Below are positions 32,215-40,171 of a stretch of DNA of 40,171 bases, one piece after another; position 1 is the first letter of the stretch, and the number at the start of each line of letters is the position of its first letter. The notes under the pieces are model-generated. The model was given only the letters and a program-made list of their open reading frames with translations. It searched no databases and had not been told where the DNA came from. The stretch lies in the NCBI GenBank assembly GCA_937868485.1, contig CALMML010000343.1, positions 1-40,171 of the forward strand. Direction: 5' to 3'. Position numbers and translations under genes: made by a program. Source of the DNA: an uncultured Myxococcales bacterium. GTDB taxonomy: Bacteria > Myxococcota_A > Polyangia > Palsa-1104 > JAEUJZ01.

Positions 32215-34490
32215 CGGGCAGTCTCCAGCGCTTGCAGCAGGTCTTCGGGGGTCATCGGAATCGCAGGAATCATCAGTCCCGTCGCGTGGTGGACTGCCGA
32301 GATCACCGCCGGGGCTGATCCGTCGAGCGGCAGCTCGCCGATGCCCTTGGCGCCGCGTGGTCCGTTGGGCGCATCTGCACCCGTTCTCGTCGCACGATCA
32401 TCGAACTCGACGAAGATATCTGGCACGTCGAGCGACGTCGGCATGATGTAGTTGGTCATCTGCGCGTTTTGCATCCGACCGCCTTGCCACACCACCTTTT
32501 CGTACAGCGCAAAGCCGACGCCTTGCGCGACGCCGCCTTCGATCTGTCCGGCGGCCATCACCGGGTGAATGATGCGTCCGGCGTCTTGCAGCGCCCAGAA
32601 GCGGTCGACGCGCGTCTCGTATGTGACCAGATCCACCGTCACTTCCGCGACGTAGACGGCCCAGGCATAGGTCGCGTAGGCGTCGCCGCGATACTTTTTG
32701 TCGTCCCACTCGATGCCGGATGGCTGCTGATACTGGCTTTCGACGCGAAGGGTGCCGCCCATTTGGTGGAAGATGCTACAGGCGGTGGCAAACTCCGTCG
32801 GTGTGTACGATTCGCCGAGCAGTCCCCCTTCGCTGAGCTTGCGACGCAGATCCTGACAGGCGCGCTGCACCAGCTTCCCGACGACCATCACCGTACGCGA
32901 AGCCACCGTCGGACCACTGTTGGGCACTTCAGCGGTATCGGGTCGGATGATCTCGATCATGTCGCTCGGCAGCCCGAGTACATCCTGCGCAATCTGGGTA
33001 AAGACGGTGTCTTTGCCTTGTCCAATTTCCGTCGAGGAAGCACGAATGCGGACCGTGCCTTGCGGCGTTGCATCGACGGCCACCACCGAAGCCAGATAGC
33101 GCTCTCCTGACCCGGTAAAGCCCGCGCCGTGCATGAAGCTGGCGAGCCCGATGCCTTTGCGAATTGGCGATCCGCGCTCGATTGCCTCGGCATTGTGACG
33201 GGAAAACTCTTCGCGACGACGCTGATAGTCCGACATCGTCAGCGCATGATCGAGCAGCTGCGACAGATCGATGCTGTCGCGCACCACCTGTCCCGTCGCC
33301 ATCTTCTGTCCTGGCTGTAGGAAGTTGCGACGACGAAGCTCTGTCGGCTCGATGCCAAGCTGCTCGGCCACCTTGTCGAGGTGTCGCTCAATCGCAAACA
33401 CGCTCTGCGGCGCACCGAAGCCTCGGAACGCACCGTGCGGAGGATGATTCGTCGCAGCTGCCCGCGCCCGCACCCGGATGTGTTCGCAGTGGTACGGACC
33501 CGACGCGTGCAGTCCGCCGCGCGATAGCACCACCGGAGACAGCGTCATGTACGCGCCACCGTCGAGCCGAAAGTCCACATCGAGCGCCAGCAGCTTGCCG
33601 TCTCGGTCGTGCGCCGAGCGAATCCGTGTTCGCGATGGATGGCGCTTGGTCGTCGCCAGCATGTCTTCGTGCCGGTCGTAGATCAGCTTGACGGGCCGTC
33701 GTGACTTCCACGCCAGCAGTGCCGCGTGGGCTGCGATCATCGATGGATACTCTTCTTTTCCACCGAAGCCGCCGCCGGTCTCGCACTGGATGATGCGAAC
33801 GCGCTCTTTGGCCACACCAAACAGCATCGCCAGCGCGTCGTGAATGTAATACGGACACTGGAGCGATCCCCAGACGGTGATTCCGTGCTTGGGCGACGCC
33901 AGTGCCACCATGCCTTGCGGCTCGATGTACAGCTGTTCTTGCGCGCCGGTGGCGTAGTCGCCTTCGACAATGACTTCGGCGCTGGCGAAGACCTCGGCCA
34001 CGCTGCCTTTGTCGATGGAAAACTCTTTGATGACGTTGTCTTTGCCCCAGACCCGCACGTCTCCTTCGAGCGCTTCATCCAGATCGAACACCGCAGGCAG
34101 CGGATCGATGTGTAGCTCGACGAGCCGTCGCGCCTTTTCGACCACCTCGCGATCGGGATGCGCCAGCAGCACCACCGCTTCTTCGGGATGATTGATGTGA
34201 TCGTCGGCCAGACACGGCTGATCGTGCTCAATCAGCGCGATCGCGTTCTTGCCGGGCACATCGGCGGCGGTGACCACACAGATGTCTTCCCACGGAACGC
34301 CGGGGTGATAGGTGATGCCGACCAAGCGGCCTCGGGCGACTTTGCTGCGGACGGTGACGCCGTAGATGGCGCCAGCGACTGGCAAGTCGTCGACGTAGAC
34401 GGCTTTTCCGGTGACCTTGGCAACGCCCTCTTTGCGAGGCGGGCTCTGGCCGATGGGCGACTGTTGCTGAAGTACGTCAGGCTGCTTCAC
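32211..34490 (-). CDS. Molybdenum hydroxylase, molybdopterin-binding catalytic subunit (xanthine dehydrogenase family)
   Basis: This encodes 759 residues from GTG 34490; the frame is open to GTG 34562, but 34490 starts just before the typical opening SPPRKEGVAKVTGKAVY. It is the large subunit that binds the molybdenum-pterin cofactor and hydroxylates a heteroaromatic or aldehyde substrate with water as oxygen donor. Motifs are GGGFGGKEE and GAFRGFGAPQ (cofactor binding), EIGQGKDTVFTQIA, and the catalytic Glu in GAKGIGELPLDGSAPAV. No strong Shine-Dalgarno is visible. It heads the operon. The molybdenum subunit first, then 2Fe-2S, then FAD is one of several gene orders used by this family. Specific activity (xanthine, purine, aldehyde or other) cannot be told from sequence here. 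Confidence 0.93.
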   Translation of the reverse strand: MKQPDVLQQQSPIGQSPPRKEGVAKVTGKAVYVDDLPVAGAIYGVTVRSKVARGRLVGITYHPGVPWEDICVVTAADVPGKNAIALIEHDQPCLADDHINHPEEAVVLLAHPDREVVEKARRLVELHIDPLPAVFDLDEALEGDVRVWGKDNVIKEFSIDKGSVAEVFASAEVIVEGDYATGAQEQLYIEPQGMVALASPKHGITVWGSLQCPYYIHDALAMLFGVAKERVRIIQCETGGGFGGKEEYPSMIAAHAALLAWKSRRPVKLIYDRHEDMLATTKRHPSRTRIRSAHDRDGKLLALDVDFRLDGGAYMTLSPVVLSRGGLHASGPYHCEHIRVRARAAATNHPPHGAFRGFGAPQSVFAIERHLDKVAEQLGIEPTELRRRNFLQPGQKMATGQVVRDSIDLSQLLDHALTMSDYQRRREEFSRHNAEAIERGSPIRKGIGLASFMHGAGFTGSGERYLASVVAVDATPQGTVRIRASSTEIGQGKDTVFTQIAQDVLGLPSDMIEIIRPDTAEVPNSGPTVASRTVMVVGKLVQRACQDLRRKLSEGGLLGESYTPTEFATACSIFHQMGGTLRVESQYQQPSGIEWDDKKYRGDAYATYAWAVYVAEVTVDLVTYETRVDRFWALQDAGRIIHPVMAAGQIEGGVAQGVGFALYEKVVWQGGRMQNAQMTNYIMPTSLDVPDIFVEFDDRATRTGADAPNGPRGAKGIGELPLDGSAPAVISAVHHATGLMIPAIPMTPEDLLQALETAR

Positions 34491-34626
34491 GGCGCTACTG
34501 TCAGCAGAGCCACCGTGCGCTGTCAACCCACAACGCGGCCTGTGTGCGCCGTCTAGGTCCACAGACCGACAGTGCAGGCGTGAAGCTACATACTCTGCGG
34601 CTTGCCTGTGTTAGATAGGTCGACGC

Positions 34627-36330
34627 ATGAAATCGCGTCTGATCGCGGCCTTCCGTCGCTTCTCTCGCCGTCGCTGGCTGTGGATGCTGCTGGGCCTGGT
34701 GTCGCTGGTGCTGCTGCTGCCTCGTCTGTTCTTCTGGCTGACAGAGATAAAGCCCCCGCGCGAAGCTGGACGCGGCGTGATTCGCCCGCAGTCCGAAGTC
34801 CGAGACGGTCGGATCTACGTCGGGGAAAGCTGGATGAGCCGAGAGCGAGGACTGCTCGAGCTTCACCTGGCGGGGGAGCCCTTCGTGCTTGGCTACAGCC
34901 ACGGTCGGCTCGGCACGCCGTATCTGGTGCAGATTGAAGACTACCTGTTTGGCGAGATGCGTCGCTACGTTCCATCGTCGCTGGCGCTCTCGGCGATCAA
35001 GACCGGCGTGATGCTCAAGCAGCGCAACCTGCTCGATGCGGTGCCGGTGCCGCTGCGCTTTGAACTCGCGGGCCTGGCCGAAGCGCAACCCGACGGACAA
35101 GGGGACTTTTTGCCCCCGTTTCAGCGGGTTGTCTTCTATCACGCGCTGCACGACATCACCCAGACGATCGAGCACTCGCCGCTGCTCGGCTGTACTGCGG
35201 TCGCTGCGTCGGGAAGCGCGACGACGGATGGACACCTGTATATCGGACGCAACTTCGACTTCGAAGGTCCGCCGATGTTCGACAGCGACAAAGCGATCCT
35301 GTTTTTCCGTCCGCAAGACAAGCTGGCGTTTGCGTCGGTGGCGTGGACAGGCATGGCGGGCGTTGTGACGGGGCTCAACGAAGCAGGGATCTATGTCTCG
35401 GTCAATGCGCTGCGGACCGACGACAAGAGCGATCATGGAATCCCTGTTGAGCTGCTGCTGCGCGATGTCCTAGAGCGTGCGCACTCTCTCGACGAAGCGA
35501 TCGCGGTGGCCAAAGAGCACGCGGTGCTGGTGCCGGATCTGTATCTGTTTGCAGACGGCAAGACTGGCGAGTCGGCGGTGATCGAGCGCTCTCCGACGCG
35601 GTTTGAGGTCATTCGCAACCACGATGTCATTGCCGTCGCCAATCACGCGCGCAGTGCGCCATTTGCTGGGGACCAAGCCAACGAGCGGCTGCGCACCTAT
35701 CTGACCTCGGGGGCTCGTCAAGCGCGGGCCGATGAGCTGCTGGCCCGCTATCGTGGCAGCCTTGACGCAAATGGCGTGCTTCAGATCCTGCGCGACAAAA
35801 AAGGCGTCGGCGACAAAGAGCTGGGGCTCGGCAATCGCAACGCGCTCGACGCCATCATCGCAACGCACTCGGTGGTGGTGGATGCGACCGATCGCGTCAT
35901 CTGGGTCGCCAAAGGTCCGCACGCGCTCGGTGAATACGTCGGCTTCGATCTTCGCAAGGAGCTGGGGGACAAAAGCCGCGTCGATCCAGCGTCGCTCGCC
36001 GAAGATCCCGTCCTGCACAGCGCGGACTATCGCAACCATCGGATGATGGCTCAGTCGCTGCACGCTGCCGAGGTCGCCAAAAAGCGCGATCAGCTCGAGC
36101 TGGCGATCGAAGAAGCCCAGCGTGCCGTGTCGCTCAGTCCGCTGTCTGCCGACGCGCAGCAGCTGCTTGCAGACCTGCTGTGGAGCCGCGCGATGCAGAG
36201 CCGAAATCCCAGCCACCGTCAGCAAGCCACGCAGAGCTACAGCACCTTCCTGAAGCTGTCGCCGCCGCACCGCGTCGATGTCGAGCAGGCGGAGCAGCGG
36301 CTCAAACAGCTCGCTGCGTCCGCGCCATGA
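34627..36330 (+). CDS. Membrane-anchored C45-type Ntn hydrolase with C-terminal TPR-like tail
   Basis: This encodes 567 residues. A basic N-terminus leads to one transmembrane helix (about 17-38) and then an extracytoplasmic domain. The region [13 protein letters not shown] (83-95) and [11 protein letters not shown] with Cys189 are typical of the acyl-CoA:6-aminopenicillanate acyltransferase (C45) family. In that family a Cys exposed by autocleavage is the nucleophile; RNFDFEG (208-214) supports the assignment. The predicted cut is between Gly188 and Cys189. Residues about 470-560 form helical, TPR-like pairs. Relatives act on amide bonds in acyl-peptides, ceramides or beta-lactams, and the substrate here is unknown. 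It is divergent from the molybdenum hydroxylase operon across a 136-bp gap. The last 29 bp overlap mnmG. Confidence 0.8.
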   Translation: MKSRLIAAFRRFSRRRWLWMLLGLVSLVLLLPRLFFWLTEIKPPREAGRGVIRPQSEVRDGRIYVGESWMSRERGLLELHLAGEPFVLGYSHGRLGTPYLVQIEDYLFGEMRRYVPSSLALSAIKTGVMLKQRNLLDAVPVPLRFELAGLAEAQPDGQGDFLPPFQRVVFYHALHDITQTIEHSPLLGCTAVAASGSATTDGHLYIGRNFDFEGPPMFDSDKAILFFRPQDKLAFASVAWTGMAGVVTGLNEAGIYVSVNALRTDDKSDHGIPVELLLRDVLERAHSLDEAIAVAKEHAVLVPDLYLFADGKTGESAVIERSPTRFEVIRNHDVIAVANHARSAPFAGDQANERLRTYLTSGARQARADELLARYRGSLDANGVLQILRDKKGVGDKELGLGNRNALDAIIATHSVVVDATDRVIWVAKGPHALGEYVGFDLRKELGDKSRVDPASLAEDPVLHSADYRNHRMMAQSLHAAEVAKKRDQLELAIEEAQRAVSLSPLSADAQQLLADLLWSRAMQSRNPSHRQQATQSYSTFLKLSPPHRVDVEQAEQRLKQLAASAP

Positions 36331-38194
36331 CCATCAAGATCGAGACCGCTGCGGGCGTCACGCCAGGAATCCGGCTCGCCTGACCGAGCGACTGCGGCCT
36401 CGCCTTGCTGAGCTTTTCGGTGATCTCTCGCGAGAGTCCGGGAATCGACAGATAGTCGAGCGTCGGCGGCAGCGGCGTCTCTTCCATCGCTCGAAAGCGT
36501 CGCGCTTCTTCCGCTTGCCGGTCCAGATAGCCTTCGTACTTGATGGTGGTCTCGACGCGCTCACCCAGCAGCGCGGGCAGCGGATTCAGTCCAAAGACCT
36601 GGGCCAGGCCGGCGTAGCTCACCTCGGGCCGACGCAGCACCTCGGCCAGCTTGCTCGGACGACTGAGCGGTGCGGTGCCGAGCGAGGTCAGGCGCTCGTT
36701 CGTCGCTGCATCCGGATACACCGTCTTTTCCCGCAGCAGCTGTAGCTCGGCTTCGAGAAGCGCTCGTCTGTGCGAAAACGCCTGCCATCGCTCGTCGGAA
36801 ATGAGCCCCAGCTTGTGACCGAGTGGCAGCAGTCGCTCGTCGGCGTTGTCTTCGCGCAGCAGCAGGCGATACTCCGCTCGGGCCGTCATCATCCGGTATG
36901 GCTCATCGACTCCGCGCGTCGTCAGGTCATCGACCAGCACGCCCATGTACGCTTCGTCTCGTCCGAGCTGCAGCGAGCCGCTGTCGCCGCGTAGCTTGAG
37001 CGCCGCATTGGCTCCCGCCCACAGTCCTTGCGCCGCTGCTTCCTCGTAGCCGCTCGTGCCATTGATCTGACCGGCCAGATACAGGCCCGCGACCTGCTTG
37101 GCTTCGAGCGTTGACTGAAGCTGCGTCGGGTCCGCAAAGTCATACTCGACCGCGTAGCCAAAGCGCAGGATTCGTGCTCGCTCAAGGCCCGGAATGCTGG
37201 CAATCACCTGAAGCTGAATGTCTGCGGGCAGCGACGTCGAGATTCCGTTCGGATACACCTCACACGTCGAAAGGCCTTCGGGCTCTAAAAAGAGTTGGTG
37301 TCGCGGCTTGTCGGCAAAGCGCACCACCTTGTCTTCAATCGACGGACAGTAGCGCGGGCCCACGCCGGTGATGCGTCCCGCAAACAGCGGTGAGCGATGC
37401 AGGTTCGATAAGATCAGCTCGTGCGTCTGCGCCGTCGTGTGCGTGATGTAACACGGCAGCTGCGCAAGCGGCGGCTCCGGTCCGTCTTCACAAAAGCGCG
37501 GCAGCGGCTCGTCGCCTGGCTGCTTTTCCAAGCTGGCCCAGTCGATGCTCTTGCCATCCAGACGACACGGCGTGCCGGTCTTTAGCCTGCCAATCCGAAA
37601 GCCCAGCTCGATCAGGCTCTGCGAGATGCCTCGCGCTGGCGGCTCGCCCATGCGGCCTCCGTCGAGCTGCTGCTCGCCAACGTGGAGCCGTCCCTGAAGG
37701 AACGTTCCCGTCGTCAGAATCACCGCTCGTCCGCGATAGGCAATGCCCATCGATGTCATCACACCGACGATGCGGAACGGCTGCTCGCCGCTCGTTTGTT
37801 CGTACAGGAGCTTCTGTCCGTCGCCCTGCTGGATGTCGAGGTTTGCTTGGTGTTCAACCACCGAGCGCACAAACGACCGATACAGCACCTTGTCGCTCTG
37901 CACCCGCGTCGATCGAACCGCTGCGCCCTTGCTCAGGTTCAGACGACGGAACTGAATGCCGGTTGCATCGGCAGCCCGGCCCATGACGCCACCAAGCGCT
38001 TCGATTTCTTTGACCAGGTGCCCTTTGCCGACACCACCGACTGCTGGGTTACACGACATATGGCCAATCGTGTCGAGGTTGCCGCTCAGAAGCAGCGTTC
38101 TCATCCCCAGTCGAGCCGAAGCCAGCGCTGCCTCGCAGCCCGCATGACCTCCGCCTACCACAATCACGTCGTACTCATGCGGATAGTGCAGCAT
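36302..38194 (-). CDS. mnmG: tRNA uridine-5-carboxymethylaminomethyl modification enzyme MnmG (GidA)
   Basis: This encodes 630 residues, the usual length of MnmG. With MnmE it installs the cmnm5 group at wobble U34 of several tRNAs, using FAD and a folate carbon. Clear motifs are the FAD loop [47 protein letters not shown], the conserved RLKTGTPCR and the active-site Cys in YCPSIEDK, plus [12 protein letters not shown] and the C-terminal [12 protein letters not shown], which binds tRNA and MnmE. It ends by overlapping the convergent C45 hydrolase gene by 29 bp. No mnmE or rsmG is adjacent, unlike many genomes. The start at ATG 38194 is conventional for the family, although no strong Shine-Dalgarno is visible. 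Confidence 0.97.
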   Translation of the reverse strand: MLHYPHEYDVIVVGGGHAGCEAALASARLGMRTLLLSGNLDTIGHMSCNPAVGGVGKGHLVKEIEALGGVMGRAADATGIQFRRLNLSKGAAVRSTRVQSDKVLYRSFVRSVVEHQANLDIQQGDGQKLLYEQTSGEQPFRIVGVMTSMGIAYRGRAVILTTGTFLQGRLHVGEQQLDGGRMGEPPARGISQSLIELGFRIGRLKTGTPCRLDGKSIDWASLEKQPGDEPLPRFCEDGPEPPLAQLPCYITHTTAQTHELILSNLHRSPLFAGRITGVGPRYCPSIEDKVVRFADKPRHQLFLEPEGLSTCEVYPNGISTSLPADIQLQVIASIPGLERARILRFGYAVEYDFADPTQLQSTLEAKQVAGLYLAGQINGTSGYEEAAAQGLWAGANAALKLRGDSGSLQLGRDEAYMGVLVDDLTTRGVDEPYRMMTARAEYRLLLREDNADERLLPLGHKLGLISDERWQAFSHRRALLEAELQLLREKTVYPDAATNERLTSLGTAPLSRPSKLAEVLRRPEVSYAGLAQVFGLNPLPALLGERVETTIKYEGYLDRQAEEARRFRAMEETPLPPTLDYLSIPGLSREITEKLSKARPQSLGQASRIPGVTPAAVSILMVMARTQRAV

Positions 38195-38287
38195 ACGTGG
38201 CGACCTTGGCTTACCCGCCGCGCGCTGTCAATCCGTCTGCCGCAGCCCGCCGCCTGACGTGAGTGGCCTTTGCCGCCGCACGCGGGG

Positions 38288-39001
38288 CTAAAAGGTTCCG
38301 TCGAGCAGCGTGGCCGAAAAGTTTACGCCACTGCTACCCGTCGGCAGGATGCTAACCGTCGGTGGCTTTAGCTCGATCAGCGTGCCTTGGTCGCTCTGTA
38401 GCGGCAGGTTGGGCAGCAGTCGCCCCACGAGCAGCGCCGAGCCGAGCAGTCCCACGCCAATTCCCGCCATCGTCGCTGGAATCGCAATCCGCGTCGCATC
38501 ATTCCAGTCCCCGCTATACAGATAGCCCGCGCCGAGCCCCACCAGCCCAAACGCCAGCCCCCCCGTGAGCCCGCCCAGATCCACGTACGCCACTTGCCGA
38601 CGACTCAAGGTGCCAAGCTGCGGAATGTGCGCCAGCCCAATCCCCAGCCCAATTCCCAGCGCCGTGCTACCCAGCATCGCAAAGCCGCCTTCGCCCGTCC
38701 GTCCTTCCGGTGGGCGGCCCAAAAAGGTCGCTTCTGGCTTGTGCGTGATCACGTAGGCCCAGGACAGCGCGCCGATGTGAACCGCCCACAGCACCGTGCT
38801 GTTCCAGACGGCGACCGGTCCGCTGCGTGGCTTGCCGAGCCGCCAGATGGCCACCCCGACCGTGCCACCGACCAGACCGCCTCCGACCGCCAGGACGTGT
38901 GGAAGCAGCCACTGCGGCTGAGCGCCAAGCCCCACGCCAAAGCCAAGCAGTGTTCCCCACGCACCAGAACCAATCAGGAGCTGTGATTCACTGACCGGCA
39001 T
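38288..39001 (-). CDS. Glycine-rich multi-pass membrane protein, probably 5'-truncated
   Basis: From ATG 39001 this encodes 237 residues. Six or so Gly/Ala-rich hydrophobic segments (for example LLGFGVGLG, AVGGGLVGGTVGVAIW, LGIGLGIGLAH, GGLAFGLVGLGAGYLY) and a short polar C-terminus are visible. I recognise no family; similar Gly-rich repeats occur in myxobacterial proteins of unknown function. Just upstream of the ATG the frame continues with the same style (GVGATVAGLAGWE), up to about 39050, where the opposite-strand ATPase begins. This suggests the real N-terminus was cut off at a junction and that ATG 39001 is not the original start. The gene lies 93 bp upstream of mnmG. Confidence 0.6.
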   Translation of the reverse strand: MPVSESQLLIGSGAWGTLLGFGVGLGAQPQWLLPHVLAVGGGLVGGTVGVAIWRLGKPRSGPVAVWNSTVLWAVHIGALSWAYVITHKPEATFLGRPPEGRTGEGGFAMLGSTALGIGLGIGLAHIPQLGTLSRRQVAYVDLGGLTGGLAFGLVGLGAGYLYSGDWNDATRIAIPATMAGIGVGLLGSALLVGRLLPNLPLQSDQGTLIELKPPTVSILPTGSSGVNFSATLLDGTF

Positions 39002-39028
39002 CTCCCAGCCTGCCAGACCGGCGACCGT

Positions 39029-40168
39029 GGCTCCTACGCCGGCTGGACGGTATTTACCGGTGACAATGGTTCCGGCAAGAGCACCTTGCTCAAGGCCATT
39101 GCGGTTGGACTGACCGGCAAGGATACCGCGCGGGCGTTGCAACCAAGCTTTCACCGCTGGATACGCGAGGGTGCGGAAAACGAGGAAGCGTCGATCCAGT
39201 TGGAGATTGTCCGTCGGGTAGAGGACGATACTCTGGTCGATCCTGGGACAAAGCCTGGCGGGGCATTTCCGGCAAAGATTACGCTGAAGAACGGCGGCAA
39301 GGAAACCACCCTCCAATCGGCCATACCGGCCAAGAAACCGAAGAACTATTCCACCCCGGATCGCGCCATTTGGTCTACCGATGCCAAGGGATGGTTTTCT
39401 TGCGGCTACGGCCCGTTTCGCCGGGTTCTTGGAGCATCGCCGGAAGCGGCCCGGCAAATGGTCGCACCGTCCACCGAGCGTTTCGTCACCCTGTTTCAGG
39501 AAGCCGCATCGCTGGCCGAGGTGGATCAGTGGTTACGCAACTTGAAGCATAAAGAGTTGGAAAACAGGGCGGCCGAGCGCGAGCAGTTGAGGCTGCTCCT
39601 GGACATCCTCCAAGACGACCTCATGCCTAACCAGATTACGGTGGATCGCGTTGACTCGGATGGTCTGTGGCTGAAAGACCGGAACGGCGTACAGCTTTCC
39701 TGGGGGGAAATGAGTGATGGCTATCGTGCGGCTCTGGCCCTGCTCGCCGATATCCTTCGCCACCTCATCAATGCCTATGGCGTGGACGGCCTGACCGAAC
39801 GCGATCCGGATGGTAAGCTTTTCGTCAAACGCAGCGGCGTGGTGTTGATCGATGAAATCGATGCGCACCTGCATCCTGAATGGCAGCGGGAAATCGGCTT
39901 CTGGCTCAAGCGGCACTTTCCCAACCTTCAGTTTCTGGTGACTACCCATAGCCCGATCATCTGCCAAGCCGCCGACGAGAACGGACTTTTTGTTCTGCCC
40001 GAACCCGGCAGCGACATTCCTCCGCAGCCATTGACCGAGGAGGAATACCGGAAGGTGATCGCTTCACGTCCCGATACGATTCTGTTAACCCGCGCCTTCG
40101 GCCTGCAAAACAACCCGCTCGCCCCGAGCGGTGGCGGGACGGGCGGAGTTAGCGAAGCTCCAGGTTAA
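39029..40168 (+). CDS. AAA family ATPase, 5'-truncated (SMC/ABC-type)
   Basis: The coding signal begins abruptly: GSYAGWTVFTGDNGSGKST places the Walker A at 39062-39085, without the usual ~25-35 residues before it. The frame is open only back to the TGA at 38984-38986 and offers no plausible ATG. The rest is intact: a signature-like LSWGEMSDGYR, Walker B VVLIDEIDAHLHPEWQ and the H-loop VTTHSPI. This is the AAA_15/AAA_21-like type found in OLD-family, Septu (PtuA) and retron-associated ATPases. There is no TOPRIM domain. Base and codon use are less GC-rich than in the rest of the window. The downstream partner gene that would identify the system lies beyond the window. Its stop is 3 bp from the window's end. 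Confidence 0.75.
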   Translation, partial: GSYAGWTVFTGDNGSGKSTLLKAIAVGLTGKDTARALQPSFHRWIREGAENEEASIQLEIVRRVEDDTLVDPGTKPGGAFPAKITLKNGGKETTLQSAIPAKKPKNYSTPDRAIWSTDAKGWFSCGYGPFRRVLGASPEAARQMVAPSTERFVTLFQEAASLAEVDQWLRNLKHKELENRAAEREQLRLLLDILQDDLMPNQITVDRVDSDGLWLKDRNGVQLSWGEMSDGYRAALALLADILRHLINAYGVDGLTERDPDGKLFVKRSGVVLIDEIDAHLHPEWQREIGFWLKRHFPNLQFLVTTHSPIICQAADENGLFVLPEPGSDIPPQPLTEEEYRKVIASRPDTILLTRAFGLQNNPLAPSGGGTGGVSEAPG

Positions 40169-40171
40169 AAA

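Noticed and set aside
39002-39457. N-terminal extension of the membrane protein through the ATPase region
   Set aside because: Beyond about 39050 the translation is Arg-rich and unlike a membrane protein, and the opposite strand encodes clear ATPase motifs.
1-40171. T-run at the start and A-run at the end as a sign of circularity or terminal inverted repeats
   Set aside because: Only five bases match in reverse complement; beyond that the ends differ.

Overview
The window is GC-rich DNA with short intergenic gaps, frequent GTG starts, many lipoproteins and secreted proteins, a zinc-finger/Ser-Thr kinase remnant, a Cys-rich FG-GAP lipoprotein and AAA/WD40 signalling proteins. This mix resembles the Myxococcota (myxobacteria and relatives), but no rRNA or other phylogenetic marker is present, so the assignment is an inference. 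I see no tRNA, rRNA, CRISPR array, transposase or phage gene. The last ~1.1 kb (from about 39.03 kb) has visibly different composition and looks foreign or chimeric.

Layout. 0.3-2.9 kb: two related Cys-rich lipoproteins and an exported TPR protein. 2.8-3.5 kb: a Ser/Thr kinase on the minus strand that stops right after its catalytic loop. 3.8-8.6 kb: a large FG-GAP repeat lipoprotein, the tRNA-Met cytidine acetyltransferase tmcA and a small membrane protein. 8.6-13.0 kb: a PD-(D/E)XK nuclease-like protein, an alpha-solenoid (TPR plus HEAT) protein, and a minus-strand pair made of a small helical protein and a secreted protein. 13.0-13.3 kb: a non-coding gap holding a perfect 25-bp inverted repeat and an overlapping 25-nt direct repeat. 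13.3-22.4 kb, plus strand: a secreted purple-acid-phosphatase-like enzyme; a two-gene module of a phosphoesterase fused to a degenerate AAA ATPase followed by an intact AAA ATPase with membrane segment, coiled coil and WD40 propeller; and a carotenoid oxygenase. 22.4-29.4 kb: a surface lipoprotein (minus), a subtilase followed by a lipoprotein with a collagen-like stub (plus), and a lipid-anchored GH13 amylase (minus). 29.7-36.3 kb: a GpsA-fold dehydrogenase that has lost the glycerol-3-phosphate active site, a three-gene xanthine-dehydrogenase-type molybdenum hydroxylase operon (minus, coupled by ATGA overlaps), and a membrane-anchored C45-type Ntn hydrolase. 36.3-39.0 kb: mnmG and a glycine-rich membrane protein (minus). 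39.0-40.2 kb: a 5'-truncated AAA ATPase.

The strongest candidate for an undescribed system is the phosphoesterase-pseudoATPase / ATPase-WD40 gene pair at 15.6-20.8 kb. It is translationally tight, and its two homologous ATPase domains have diverged: one keeps the Walker B acids and the other has lost them. That architecture suggests a sensor (WD40, membrane) controlling an effector (phosphoesterase). A second notable point is the GpsA-like protein, which aligns without gaps over its C-terminal half to true GpsA yet has replaced every catalytic or substrate-binding residue I could place. Two tRNA wobble-base modification genes (tmcA and mnmG) lie in the same window but not in one operon.
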